Shown here piece after piece: positions 33,312 through 41,833 of a DNA stretch of 64,000 nt (positions are counted from its first letter, which is position 1; each line of letters starts with the position of its first letter). Both the position numbers and the translations under genes were made by a program. The notes under the pieces were generated by a model, which was not told where the DNA came from, did not search any database, and saw only the letters and a list, made by a program, of their open reading frames with translations. The stretch is from the NCBI GenBank assembly GCA_928721565.1, contig OV788638.1:1302001-1366000 (forward strand). Reading direction: 5' to 3'. This DNA is from an uncultured Clostridia bacterium. Lineage in GTDB: Bacteria; Bacillota; Clostridia; TANB77; CAG-508.

Positions 33312-35198
33312 TTACTTTGATATTAAATTACAAACCAAATTACTAATTTCTGTTGGATTTTCAATAGGTAAGCCTTCGATTAATCTAGCTTGAGCATATA
33401 GAACTTTAGTATATTCTTTAAGTTCATCTTTATTATTTTCATACAAATCTTTGATTTTTTGAGCAATTGGATGGTTCTCGTTAATCTCTAATATAGTTTG
33501 AGCCTTAATTTTTTCTTCATTATTAGGCATAGAATTAATAACTTTTTCCATCTTAACTGAAATTGCTCCTTCACTTGTCAAACATACTGGATGATTTTTT
33601 AATTTGTGTGTATATCTTACTTTATCAACTTCTTCTCCTACCGCTTCTTTCATAAGTTCAAACATATCTTTATTTTCATCATTTACTTTTTGAAGTTCTT
33701 CTTTTTCTTCTTTTGTTTCCAAATCAATATCATCTGCGCATACATTTGCGAATTTCTTTTCTTTATATTCTTGTAATACTTGTATTACAAATTCATCAAC
33801 ATTTTCAGTTAAATACAATATCTCATATCCTTTGTCTTTTACTCCCTCAACTTGTGGTAACATATCAATTTTATCAATAGATTCACCAGAAGCATAATAG
33901 ATACTTGCTTGTCCTTCTTTCATTCTAGAAACATATTCATCTAAAGTTACAAGTTTCTTTTCTGATGAAGAATAGAACATTAATAAATCTTTTAATTTGT
34001 CTTTGTTCATTCCATAATTATCATAAGTTCCGTATTTTAACTGCATACCAAATGTATTAAAGAATTTTTCATATTCTTCTCTTTCATTTTTCATCATATT
34101 TTGTAATTCTGATTTTATTTTATTTTCAAGATTTTTAGCTATAATTCTTAATTGTCTATCATGTTGTAGCATCTCTCTTGAAATATTTAAAGATAAATCT
34201 GGGCTATCTACTAGTCCTTTTACAAATCCAAAATAGTCTGGTAATAATTCGCTACATCTATCCATTATTAATACACCATTTGAATATAGTTGAAGTCCTT
34301 TTTCATATTCTTTTGAATAATAATCATATGGTAAATGTGATGGTATATATAATAGTGCATTATATATAAATTGACCTTCTACTGATGAGTGAATTACTTT
34401 TAAAGGTGGCATAAAATCATTAAACTTTTCTGTATAGAAACTATTATATTCTTCTTTAGTTACTTTGCTTTTTTCTTTTTTCCAAATTGGAATCATACTA
34501 TTTATAGTTTCTGTTTCTATATGTGTTTCATATTCATCTTCTGTTCCTTCTTTTTTATGTTGATGTTCTACATCCATTTTTATAGGGTGTCTTATATAAT
34601 CAGAATATCTTTTTATTAATTCTTGAATTTTATATTGGTCTAAAAATTCACTATATTTTTCGTCTTCACTGTCTTCTTTTATGTGTAATGTTATTGTTGT
34701 ACCAATGTCTTCTTTTTCACATGGTTCTATTGTATATCCTTCTACTCCTGTTGATTTCCATTTATGTGCTTGTGCTTCATCAACTGATTTACTTTCTACT
34801 GTTACTTTGTCACTTACCATAAATGCTGAATAGAACCCAACTCCGAATTGTCCTATGATATCAATATCTTCTTTTTTCTCGTTTGCTTCTTTAAACGCTA
34901 ATGATCCACTTTGTGCAATTGTTCCTAAATTGTTTTCAAGTTCTTGTTCTGTCATTCCACATCCATTGTCTTTTATTATTATTTGACGATTTTCCTTGTC
35001 AACTTTTATTTTGATTTCTAATTTTGATGTGTCTACATTTAAATTTTTGTCTGTTAATGAACGATATGCTAATTTGTCTATCGCATCACTTGCATTTGAA
35101 ATTAGTTCTCTTAAAAATATTTCTTTGTTTGTATAAATTGAATTTATCATTAAATCTAGTAGTCTTTTTGACTCTGCTTTAAATTGTTTTGTTTCCAT
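33312..35198 (-). CDS. htpG: Chaperone protein HtpG (Hsp90)
   Basis: 628 residues, full length for bacterial Hsp90. The N-terminal GHKL ATP site: [41 protein letters not shown] and [14 protein letters not shown]. The middle domain ([20 protein letters not shown] and [11 protein letters not shown]) and the C-terminal dimer domain follow. It acts in the cytosol on stressed client proteins. A sigma-A promoter and a CIRCE-like inverted repeat lie upstream, suggesting HrcA control. Confidence 0.97.
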   Translation of the reverse strand: METKQFKAESKRLLDLMINSIYTNKEIFLRELISNASDAIDKLAYRSLTDKNLNVDTSKLEIKIKVDKENRQIIIKDNGCGMTEQELENNLGTIAQSGSLAFKEANEKKEDIDIIGQFGVGFYSAFMVSDKVTVESKSVDEAQAHKWKSTGVEGYTIEPCEKEDIGTTITLHIKEDSEDEKYSEFLDQYKIQELIKRYSDYIRHPIKMDVEHQHKKEGTEDEYETHIETETINSMIPIWKKEKSKVTKEEYNSFYTEKFNDFMPPLKVIHSSVEGQFIYNALLYIPSHLPYDYYSKEYEKGLQLYSNGVLIMDRCSELLPDYFGFVKGLVDSPDLSLNISREMLQHDRQLRIIAKNLENKIKSELQNMMKNEREEYEKFFNTFGMQLKYGTYDNYGMNKDKLKDLLMFYSSSEKKLVTLDEYVSRMKEGQASIYYASGESIDKIDMLPQVEGVKDKGYEILYLTENVDEFVIQVLQEYKEKKFANVCADDIDLETKEEKEELQKVNDENKDMFELMKEAVGEEVDKVRYTHKLKNHPVCLTSEGAISVKMEKVINSMPNNEEKIKAQTILEINENHPIAQKIKDLYENNKDELKEYTKVLYAQARLIEGLPIENPTEISNLVCNLISK

Positions 35199-35225
35199 AT
35201 TAAAACACTCTCCTTTGATATTGCT

Positions 35226-35268
35226 ATTATATATCTATATTTTAGCAATGTCAATAATGGAGTGCTAG
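35226..35268 (-). promoter_or_regulatory. htpG promoter overlapped by a CIRCE-like element
   Basis: On the minus strand TTGACA (+ 35249-35254), 17 bases, TATAAT (+ 35226-35231). On the plus strand TTAGCAATG (35242-35250), 9 bases, GAGTGCTAG (35260-35268) resembles CIRCE (TTAGCACTC-N9-GAGTGCTAA), with the right arm nearly perfect and the left arm matching in 6 of 9. It covers the -35 box. Confidence 0.6.
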
Positions 35269-35315
35269 TTTTCACAAACTTTTCACAATTTATTACTTAT
35301 AAAATATCTAGTGCC

Positions 35316-36230
35316 TTATATATTTATGTCAAGAAACTTCTCTATAATTTTCATATCTTCAATTTTATTAATCCCAAAACATTTCTTTCCTAAATCTTTT
35401 ATAGATGCTCCTAAATGATACATTTCTTTATTATCTATTACAATAAATCTATCATGGAATTTATTTGTTTTGGCTATTTTTAATATTGGATATTCTTTAT
35501 TAAATTTTTGAATATCAATATTTTCAATAGTACTTTTATTAGATGTTATTATTATAACTTCTACCATTTTATTCTTTTTTGTAAGCATTTTTAATACACT
35601 TTCGTCTATATAGTTATCTATTATTAGAATTTTTTGATTTGCCTTTTTTATTATATCTATTATTAAACTATATGCATCATATATTTGTCCTGTGAAAAAT
35701 ATTTTTTGCTTTATATTTTCTTCATGCTGTAATTGATTAAAAACTTCATCAAATTTTTTATCATGTTCTAATAGCTTGTACTCCACATTTGTCAATCTTT
35801 CAAATACTTGACCATTTGTAGATATAAATTTTCGCATTTCTATAAATGACTTTATTATATTAATACTAACTTTTACGGCTATTTTATTTTTCAAAACTCC
35901 TGCTAGCATAGCAATTCCCTGTTCTGTAAAGACATATGGTAGGTATCTTCTTCCTCCCCTTGTCTCATAATTTATTTTTTCACTTTGGTTTGAGGTTCCA
36001 ATTTGGAACCTCAAAATTTGTAATTCACTTTCAGTTAGTTGGAAACAAAAATCTTCTGGAAATCTCTCTATATTTCTTTTTACTGCTTTATTAATATTTT
36101 TTGTTTCATACTGATATAACATAGCAACATCACTATCTAACATTACTTGCTTTCCTCTTATAGTATAAATCAAATTTTTTATTTCTTGATTAGACACTTG
36201 ACTTGGAATTGACAGCTTATTTTCTTCCAT
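35316..36230 (-). CDS. ORF6N-domain protein with PLD-like C-terminus
   Basis: 304 residues. Residues 14-110 are an ORF6N/KilA-like DNA-binding domain: VMLDSDVAMLYQYETKNINK, KRNIERFPEDFCFQLTESEL and YLPYVFTEQGIAML. The C-terminal half (175-290) looks like a phospholipase D-like fold: ILIIDNYIDESVLKML and FHDRFIVIDNKEMYHLGAS, a single HxKxxxxD-like motif. Such proteins occur in phages and in genomic islands. A 27-bp palindrome at residues 71-81 matches in position those of the RhuM genes. RBS GGATGTGGAAGT. Confidence 0.75.
   Translation of the reverse strand: MEENKLSIPSQVSNQEIKNLIYTIRGKQVMLDSDVAMLYQYETKNINKAVKRNIERFPEDFCFQLTESELQILRFQIGTSNQSEKINYETRGGRRYLPYVFTEQGIAMLAGVLKNKIAVKVSINIIKSFIEMRKFISTNGQVFERLTNVEYKLLEHDKKFDEVFNQLQHEENIKQKIFFTGQIYDAYSLIIDIIKKANQKILIIDNYIDESVLKMLTKKNKMVEVIIITSNKSTIENIDIQKFNKEYPILKIAKTNKFHDRFIVIDNKEMYHLGASIKDLGKKCFGINKIEDMKIIEKFLDINI
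35989..36015. repeat. Perfect 27-bp palindrome inside the ORF6N gene
   Basis: Arms TTTGAGGTTCCAA (35989-36001) and TTGGAACCTCAAA (36003-36015) around a single T. It encodes ILRFQIGTSN just after the ORF6N core, ahead of YLPYVFTEQG. Confidence 0.85.
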
Positions 36231-36421
36231 ACTTCCACATCCTTTTTATATTCTTATTTAACTACTTAAATTGCACCGATTTCAATCTCAATGATTTAAA
36301 ATTTAAAAATAACTAACTTTTATGCTTTTATGAATTAAGCATAGATAATAAAATATAAAATTAATATGCATCTATTCTAGCATACTACTTTATGACTTGT
36401 CAATTTAAAGAAATAAAAATA

Positions 36422-36444
36422 CCAGTGACTATTTTTATCACTGG
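36422..36444 (-). terminator. Terminator after the mgtE pair
   Basis: CCAGTGA (36422-36428) / TCACTGG (36438-36444), followed on the minus strand by TATTTTTAT. Confidence 0.85.
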
Positions 36445-36451
36445 CACATAT

Positions 36452-37786
36452 TTATAATCCCATAATAGCTGTCGCAATATTAAAATACACTAATACAGAA
36501 AGAATATCAACAATAGTAGTAATTAACGGAGCAGCCATAATTGCTGGATCCAACTTTAGTTTCTTAGCAAGCAAAGGCAATAAACATCCAATTGATTTAG
36601 ATAATATTACTGTAGTAGTTATACTTAGCCCTACTGTATATGCTAATTGTAAGTTTTTATATTGTGCAAAAATTCTTAAGCCATTAATAGTTGCTAATGA
36701 TAGTCCTACTATAACGGCTATTCTTATTTCTTTCCATAAAATTTTGAATACATCTTTTACTTCAAGTTCATCTGTTGCAAGACCTCTTATTATTAATGTT
36801 GAACTTTGTGACCCACAGTTTCCACCTGTATCCATTAACATTGGTAAAAATGCTACTAACAAAGGTACTGCTGCAAACGCATTTTCATAGTTTGTTATTA
36901 TTGTTCCTGTTATGGCTGATGAAAGCATTAATATTAATAGCCATACAATTCTATTTTTAGCATGTTTGAATACTGATGTTTCAAAATAGTTTTCTTCTGT
37001 TGGTGCCATAGCTGCCATTTTCTCAAAGTCTTCTTCTGCTTCATCTTGCAATACATTAATAGCATCATCTACTGTTACTATACCTACTAACCTATTTTCA
37101 TTATCAACTACAGGTAAAGCATATAAATCATATTTATCAAATTTCTTTGCAACTTCTTCCTTGTCTTCTAATGTATTTACAGATATTATATTTGTCTCCA
37201 TATTATCTGCAATTAATGTGTCTTCTTTGGCTAATAATAATTCTTTTATACTTATAATCCCTTGTAATTTTCTATTTTGACCTAATACATAACAGGTATA
37301 TATTGTTTCTGAATCTGTACCTATTTGACGTATTCTATCTAAAGCTTGTTCTATTGTCATATTTTCTTTTAAATCTATAAACTCCGTTGTCATTATGCTT
37401 CCAGCACTATCTTCTGGGTATTTTAGTAATTCATTTATTATTTTTCTATCATCTTTATTTACATTCCTTAAAATTCTTGTTACAACATTTGATGGCATTT
37501 CTTCTATTAAATCTACAGTATCATCCATAAACAATTCATCTAATATGTTTTTTAACTCTGTATCTGTTAAGTCTTTTATTAGTTTTTCCCTCATATCTGT
37601 TTCCATATAAGAAAATGCCATACCTGCTTTTTCCTTTGATAACAATCTAAAAAGAATAACAGCTTGTTCTTTATCTAATTCGTCTAATATCTCTGATATA
37701 TCAGCACTTTTCATTTCTTTAAGCTCTTTTTTTAATTGTGTAAATTGCTTATTTTCAATTAATTGTTTTATCTCTTCTATATTCAT
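36452..37786 (-). CDS. mgtE: Magnesium transporter MgtE (second copy)
   Basis: 444 residues: N domain (1-130), two CBS domains (about 131-250; YPEDSAGSIMTTEFIDL and VSVNTLEDKEE-type segments), a plug helix and five transmembrane helices with MDTGGNCGSQSSTLIIRGLA lining the pore. It imports Mg2+ and is gated by cytosolic Mg2+ binding at the CBS domains. It is 19 bases after the first mgtE, with TTGGAGGG before ATG, and clearly arose by tandem duplication. A strong terminator closes the operon. Confidence 0.95.
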   Translation of the reverse strand: MNIEEIKQLIENKQFTQLKKELKEMKSADISEILDELDKEQAVILFRLLSKEKAGMAFSYMETDMREKLIKDLTDTELKNILDELFMDDTVDLIEEMPSNVVTRILRNVNKDDRKIINELLKYPEDSAGSIMTTEFIDLKENMTIEQALDRIRQIGTDSETIYTCYVLGQNRKLQGIISIKELLLAKEDTLIADNMETNIISVNTLEDKEEVAKKFDKYDLYALPVVDNENRLVGIVTVDDAINVLQDEAEEDFEKMAAMAPTEENYFETSVFKHAKNRIVWLLILMLSSAITGTIITNYENAFAAVPLLVAFLPMLMDTGGNCGSQSSTLIIRGLATDELEVKDVFKILWKEIRIAVIVGLSLATINGLRIFAQYKNLQLAYTVGLSITTTVILSKSIGCLLPLLAKKLKLDPAIMAAPLITTIVDILSVLVYFNIATAIMGL

Positions 37787-37805
37787 TTTTCACCCTCCAA
37801 TCTCA

Positions 37806-39143
37806 TTAAAGTCCCATAATATGTGTTGCAACTTGGAAATACACCAATATTGAACACACATCAACAACTGTTGTAATTAATGGAGCTGCCATAATTGCAG
37901 GGTCTAATTTTAGTCTTTTAGCAAGTAACGGTAATGTACAACCAATCACTTTTGAGACAATTACTGTTGCAATTAATGTAATACTTAAAACAATTGCAAG
38001 TTGAAAATTTTGATATTGAATCATTATTCTTATCATATTTACAATTGCTAAAGCAATACCAACAATTATTGCTACTCTTACTTCTTTCCAAAGTACTCTA
38101 AATACATCTTTTAATTTTATCTCATCAGTAGCAAGTCCACGGATTATAAGTGTTGAACTTTGTGAACCACAATTTCCACCAGTTCCCATTATCATAGGAA
38201 TAAATGCTACTAATATTGGAACTACTGCAAATGCATCTTCATATTTAGTTAATATATTGCCTGTAAATGCTGAAGATAGCATTAATATTAATAACCATAA
38301 TATTCTACTTTTTGCATGCTTAAATACTGAAGTTTGAAAGTATCCATCTTCTGTTGGAGTTATAGCTGCCATTTTTTCAAAGTCTTCTTCTACTTCGTCT
38401 TGTAATACATCTATAGCATCATCTACTGTTATTATTCCTACTAACCTGTTTTCATGATCTACAACTGGTAATGCAAAATAGTCATATTTATCAAACATTT
38501 TTGCAACTTCTTCTTGATCTTCTAATGTATTAACAGATATTATATTAGTTTCCATTAAAGTTCCTATTTTTGTTTCTTTTTTACTTAATAAAATATCTTT
38601 AATATTTATAATACCTTTTAGAATTCTTTCTGAACTCAACACATAACAAGTATATATTGTCTCTGAATCTACTCCTATTTTTCTTACTCTTTTTAATGCT
38701 TCTTCTGCTGTCATGTCTTCTTTTAAATCGATAAATTCTGTTGTCATTATACTTCCAGCACTATCTTCTGGATATTTTAATAATTCATTGATTACTTTTC
38801 TATCTTCATGTGGAATCGCTTTTAATATTTTAGGAATTATATTTGATGGCATTTCTTCTATTAAGTCTACAGTATCATCCATAAATAGTTCATCTAATAC
38901 TTTTTTTAATTCTGCATCTGTTAAATCTTGTATTAGTTTTTCTCTCATATCTGTTTCCATATGAGAAAATGTTTCTCCTGCTTTTTCTTTTTGTAGTAGT
39001 CTGAATACTATTATTACACTTTCTTTATCTTCTAGTTCATCCAATAGTTCTGATATATCAGCACTATTCATTTCTTCTAGTTTACTTTTTAATGTTGTAA
39101 ATTTTTTGTTTGCAACTAATTCTTTTATTTCTTCTATTTCCAT
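37806..39143 (-). CDS. mgtE: Magnesium transporter MgtE (first copy)
   Basis: 445 residues with the same architecture as its downstream twin: N domain, CBS pair (YPEDSAGSIMTTEFIDLKED), then membrane domain with MGTGGNCGSQSSTLIIRGLA. GGGGGAAAGAA precedes the ATG. No M-box riboswitch fits in the 175 bases upstream, but a 30-codon frame with a good RBS and a hairpin does (39194-39286), so control by a leader peptide is possible. Confidence 0.95.
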   Translation of the reverse strand: MEIEEIKELVANKKFTTLKSKLEEMNSADISELLDELEDKESVIIVFRLLQKEKAGETFSHMETDMREKLIQDLTDAELKKVLDELFMDDTVDLIEEMPSNIIPKILKAIPHEDRKVINELLKYPEDSAGSIMTTEFIDLKEDMTAEEALKRVRKIGVDSETIYTCYVLSSERILKGIINIKDILLSKKETKIGTLMETNIISVNTLEDQEEVAKMFDKYDYFALPVVDHENRLVGIITVDDAIDVLQDEVEEDFEKMAAITPTEDGYFQTSVFKHAKSRILWLLILMLSSAFTGNILTKYEDAFAVVPILVAFIPMIMGTGGNCGSQSSTLIIRGLATDEIKLKDVFRVLWKEVRVAIIVGIALAIVNMIRIMIQYQNFQLAIVLSITLIATVIVSKVIGCTLPLLAKRLKLDPAIMAAPLITTVVDVCSILVYFQVATHIMGL

Positions 39144-39193
39144 TTCTTTCCCCCTATTAATTTAAATAAGAAATGGATTAAAAAAATAACGTA

Positions 39194-39286
39194 TCAAAAA
39201 ATGAGCAAAGAATTTTCTCTCATTTTTTGGTATATTATCATTTTATCCATTTTCAGCTTTGGATTTTCTCGCGATTCTTCACTCAT
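39194..39286 (-). CDS. Possible mgtE leader peptide, 30 aa
   Basis: GTGAGGAAA directly before ATG at 39284-39286. It reads MSEESRENPKLKMDKMIIYQ and ends ENSLLIF, stop TGA at 39194-39196. Its acidic, Pro-containing start recalls Mg2+-sensing leader peptides such as MgtL. Its last codons lie in the hairpin at 39196-39228, so translation would melt it. It could equally be chance sequence overlapping the tyrS terminator. Confidence 0.4.
   Translation of the reverse strand: MSEESRENPKLKMDKMIIYQKMRENSLLIF
39196..39228 (-). terminator. Terminator between tyrS and mgtE
   Basis: AAAAAATGAG (39196-39205) / CTCATTTTTT (39219-39228) on both strands T-rich. It may end tyrS or act as an attenuator for mgtE. 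Confidence 0.7.
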
Positions 39287-39317
39287 TTTCCTCACACTCC
39301 TTTTGTTATATTATATT

Positions 39318-40541
39318 TTACTTTCTGCCTACATAGTAGTTCTTCTTACCTCTTTTTATAATTATATATGTGTCATCTATAAACATATCATCTGTTATCA
39401 TTGTTGTTAAATCTGTAACCTTTTCTCCATTTATAGAAATAGCTCCACTTTGTGTGAATTCTCTTGCTTCTCTTTTACTAGAAGCGGCTCCAACCTTAAC
39501 TAGCACATCAACTATTCCTATATCGCTTTCTACATCTTTGATATCTTGTTCATCAAATAAATCTGCAATATCTTGCTTTGTTAAGTTTTTGAATTCATTA
39601 TTAAATAAACTTTGTGCTAATTTTTCTGCTCTTTCATATTCTTCTTTTCCGTGTAAGAATGTGATAATTTCTCTTGCCAGTGCTTTGTGTGCTTCTCTTA
39701 ATTCTGGATGTTCTGCATTTTTCTTTGCATATTCTTCAATTTCTTCTTTTGATAAAAATGTATATATTTTTAAATAATCTATTACCATACTATCTTCTAC
39801 ATTTACAAAGAATTGGTATAATTTATAACTTGATGTTTTATTTTTGTCTAACCATAATGCATTTCCTTCACTTTTTCCAAATTTCTTTCCTTGTGAATCT
39901 GTAACTAATGGCATTGTAAATCCATATACTTCATCACCTGTTGATCTTCTTATTAAGTCTATTCCTGCTGTAATATTTCCCCATTGGTCAGATCCAGCAC
40001 ATTGTAAATCTACACCTTTGTTTTCATGTAAATATTTAAAATCTAATGCTTGTAAAATCATATAAGAAAACTCTGTATATGTAATTCCAGTATCTAGTCG
40101 TCTTCTAATTATATCTTTGTCTAACATGTAATTTACATTAAAATACTTTCCGTAATCTCTTAGAAAATCAATTACATTTATATCTTTATACCAATCATTA
40201 TTATTTACTACTTCAAATCCAAATATTTTTTCTACTTGAGCTTTTAAACTTTCAAAATTGTGTTTTACTTGTTCTTTGCTTATCATAGCTCTTTCTGTTG
40301 TAGGTCTTGGGTCTCCTATCATTCCTGTTCCTCCACCTACTAAAAGAATTGGATGATGTCCTGCTTCTTTTAATCTTTTAGAAATTAAAAAACTTGATAA
40401 ATGCCCAACATGTAAACTATCTGCTGTTGGGTCTGTTCCTATATAAAATGTTAATCCACCTTTGTTTAATTTTTCTTCTAATTCTGGACTTGATATATCT
40501 TTTATTAGTCCTCTCCATTTTAATTCTTCTACTAATGTCAT
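39318..40541 (-). CDS. tyrS: Tyrosyl-tRNA synthetase
   Basis: 407 residues from ATG 40539-40541 (GAAAGGAG 8 bases upstream). Class I: DPTADSLHVGHLSSFL (HIGH), LVGGGTGMIGDP, LQCAGSDQWGNI and KFGKSEGNALWLD (KMSKS). A C-terminal S4-like RNA-binding domain (DVLVKVGAASSKREAREF) binds tRNA-Tyr. Length and motifs fit the TyrS type. No T-box leader: the upstream gene's terminator lies about 100 bases away. Confidence 0.95.
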   Translation of the reverse strand: MTLVEELKWRGLIKDISSPELEEKLNKGGLTFYIGTDPTADSLHVGHLSSFLISKRLKEAGHHPILLVGGGTGMIGDPRPTTERAMISKEQVKHNFESLKAQVEKIFGFEVVNNNDWYKDINVIDFLRDYGKYFNVNYMLDKDIIRRRLDTGITYTEFSYMILQALDFKYLHENKGVDLQCAGSDQWGNITAGIDLIRRSTGDEVYGFTMPLVTDSQGKKFGKSEGNALWLDKNKTSSYKLYQFFVNVEDSMVIDYLKIYTFLSKEEIEEYAKKNAEHPELREAHKALAREIITFLHGKEEYERAEKLAQSLFNNEFKNLTKQDIADLFDEQDIKDVESDIGIVDVLVKVGAASSKREAREFTQSGAISINGEKVTDLTTMITDDMFIDDTYIIIKRGKKNYYVGRK

Positions 40542-40636
40542 TGGTGTTACTCCTTTCAATTTCGCTTAAATTCTATCATATTATACCATATTCTCTCTTT
40601 TTTGGCAATTATTTTAGATTGTTTTTTTACATAATT

Positions 40637-40661
40637 AAAAGGGCTTTTATAAAAGCCCCTT
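40637..40661 (-). terminator. Terminator of the 40665 gene
   Basis: GGGCTTTT (40641-40648) / AAAAGCCC (40651-40658) with flanking A and T tracts; followed on the minus strand by TTTTAATT. Confidence 0.85.
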
Positions 40662-40664
40662 CGT

Positions 40665-41009
40665 TCAATTTAGAAGATTATTTAATTCTTCTACCATCTT
40701 CCGGATTTCTTCGGTTTTTTCCTTTCCAAATGCTCCATACGCAATATAGTACTCACCCATAGCAATCAGTTCCTTAACTTCATTATCATCTTTTTTATAA
40801 AACTTTTTGAATTTCATAACTTCATTCTTATATTGCTTATATATTTTTTTAGTCATGTGTATGCAAGCAATAATTATGATAATTAATAAAATCCAAATCA
40901 TTAGCATGATCATCTTTAGATTAGTTAAGTTAAATACATATACTACTACAGTAGCAATGGCTGCATATATAGCCACAAGTACTAAAATCATTTTTCCACA
41001 TGCTGTCAT
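40665..41009 (-). CDS. Small membrane protein, unknown
   Basis: 114 residues. Two membrane helices (about 6-24 and 31-50), then a charged cytosolic tail (KKIYKQYKNEVMKFKKFYKK, KTEEIRKMVEELNN). Not recognised. It is monocistronic with AGGAGG 7 bases before ATG and its own terminator. It uses a CGG Arg codon (IRK). Confidence 0.6.
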   Translation of the reverse strand: MTACGKMILVLVAIYAAIATVVVYVFNLTNLKMIMLMIWILLIIIIIACIHMTKKIYKQYKNEVMKFKKFYKKDDNEVKELIAMGEYYIAYGAFGKEKTEEIRKMVEELNNLLN

Positions 41010-41151
41010 AAAAAAACCTCCTAAAGTATTACAAGTCTTTAAGTTACATGATTTATTATACTATATTATCTATTACTAATCAAGTAATTTCAACTATTTT
41101 GCTGCCTTTTCTGTAATCTTTTCTTTGTCAAAAAAACTATTTTCTTCTTTA

Positions 41152-41809
41152 CTATTTATTAATATCTTCTATAATCCCATTTGCAATAGCCTTAGCATAT
41201 TCATCTATATTTTCATCAAATAATTTATTGTCTTTATCATCTGAAACAAAACCTAACTCTACCAAGCAGCTTGGCATATTTGTATTATTTAGCACATAGT
41301 AATTTGAATTTTCACTGTTTATTGTTCCGTACTTCACTCCTCTATTACTCTGAATCTTAGTTTTTTCTAATTTTTTCAATATTGTTTCTGCTAATTTAGT
41401 ATCCGCTTCTCTCTTTTTACTATTAGCCCATATTTCAATTCCATTACCGGTATCAGCACTATTTCTATGTATAGAAACAAACAAATTAGCCTTCTTTTTA
41501 TTTGCAAATTTGCATCTATCTTGTAAACTTACCGCTTTGTCTTTTTCTCTAGTCATAATTACTTTTATATTTCTTTTACTTTTTTCTTTTTCAAGATATT
41601 TTTTAACTAACTTTGCGACTTTCAAAGTATCATCTTTTTCATGCCTTTCTCCTTTTGTTGCTCCAACATCAGAGCCACCGTGTCCGTGCATCAATACAAA
41701 TAATAATCTTTTTATTTTTATTAATTACATTTATAAAAATTGCTATTATTATAGCACTAATAACTACTAATGTTACTATTATTATACATTTTTTTAAATC
41801 TATTTTCAT
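41152..41809 (-). pseudogene. N-acetylmuramoyl-L-alanine amidase, +1 frameshift
   Basis: An Amidase_3 enzyme that would cut peptidoglycan side chains. The start ATG 41807-41809 follows GGAAGAAT; a membrane anchor (IIIVTLVVISAIIIAIFINV) leads to IICIDA. There frame 0 reads GCA-CGG-ACA and soon stops; skipping the C (41696) gives GHGGSDVGATKGE, the zinc-binding start of the family, and runs to the end with NLFVSIHRNSAD and PSCLVELGFVSD. All catalytic residues survive, so a single extra base is the only defect. The context is identical to the RhuM lesion (GCACGGACA). Confidence 0.8.
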
Positions 41810-41833
41810 ATTCTTCCTTCTATATTATATTTT

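Noticed and set aside
39144..39317. M-box (Mg2+) riboswitch before mgtE
   Set aside because: The conserved M-box core is not present and the gap is too short; a leader peptide seems more likely.
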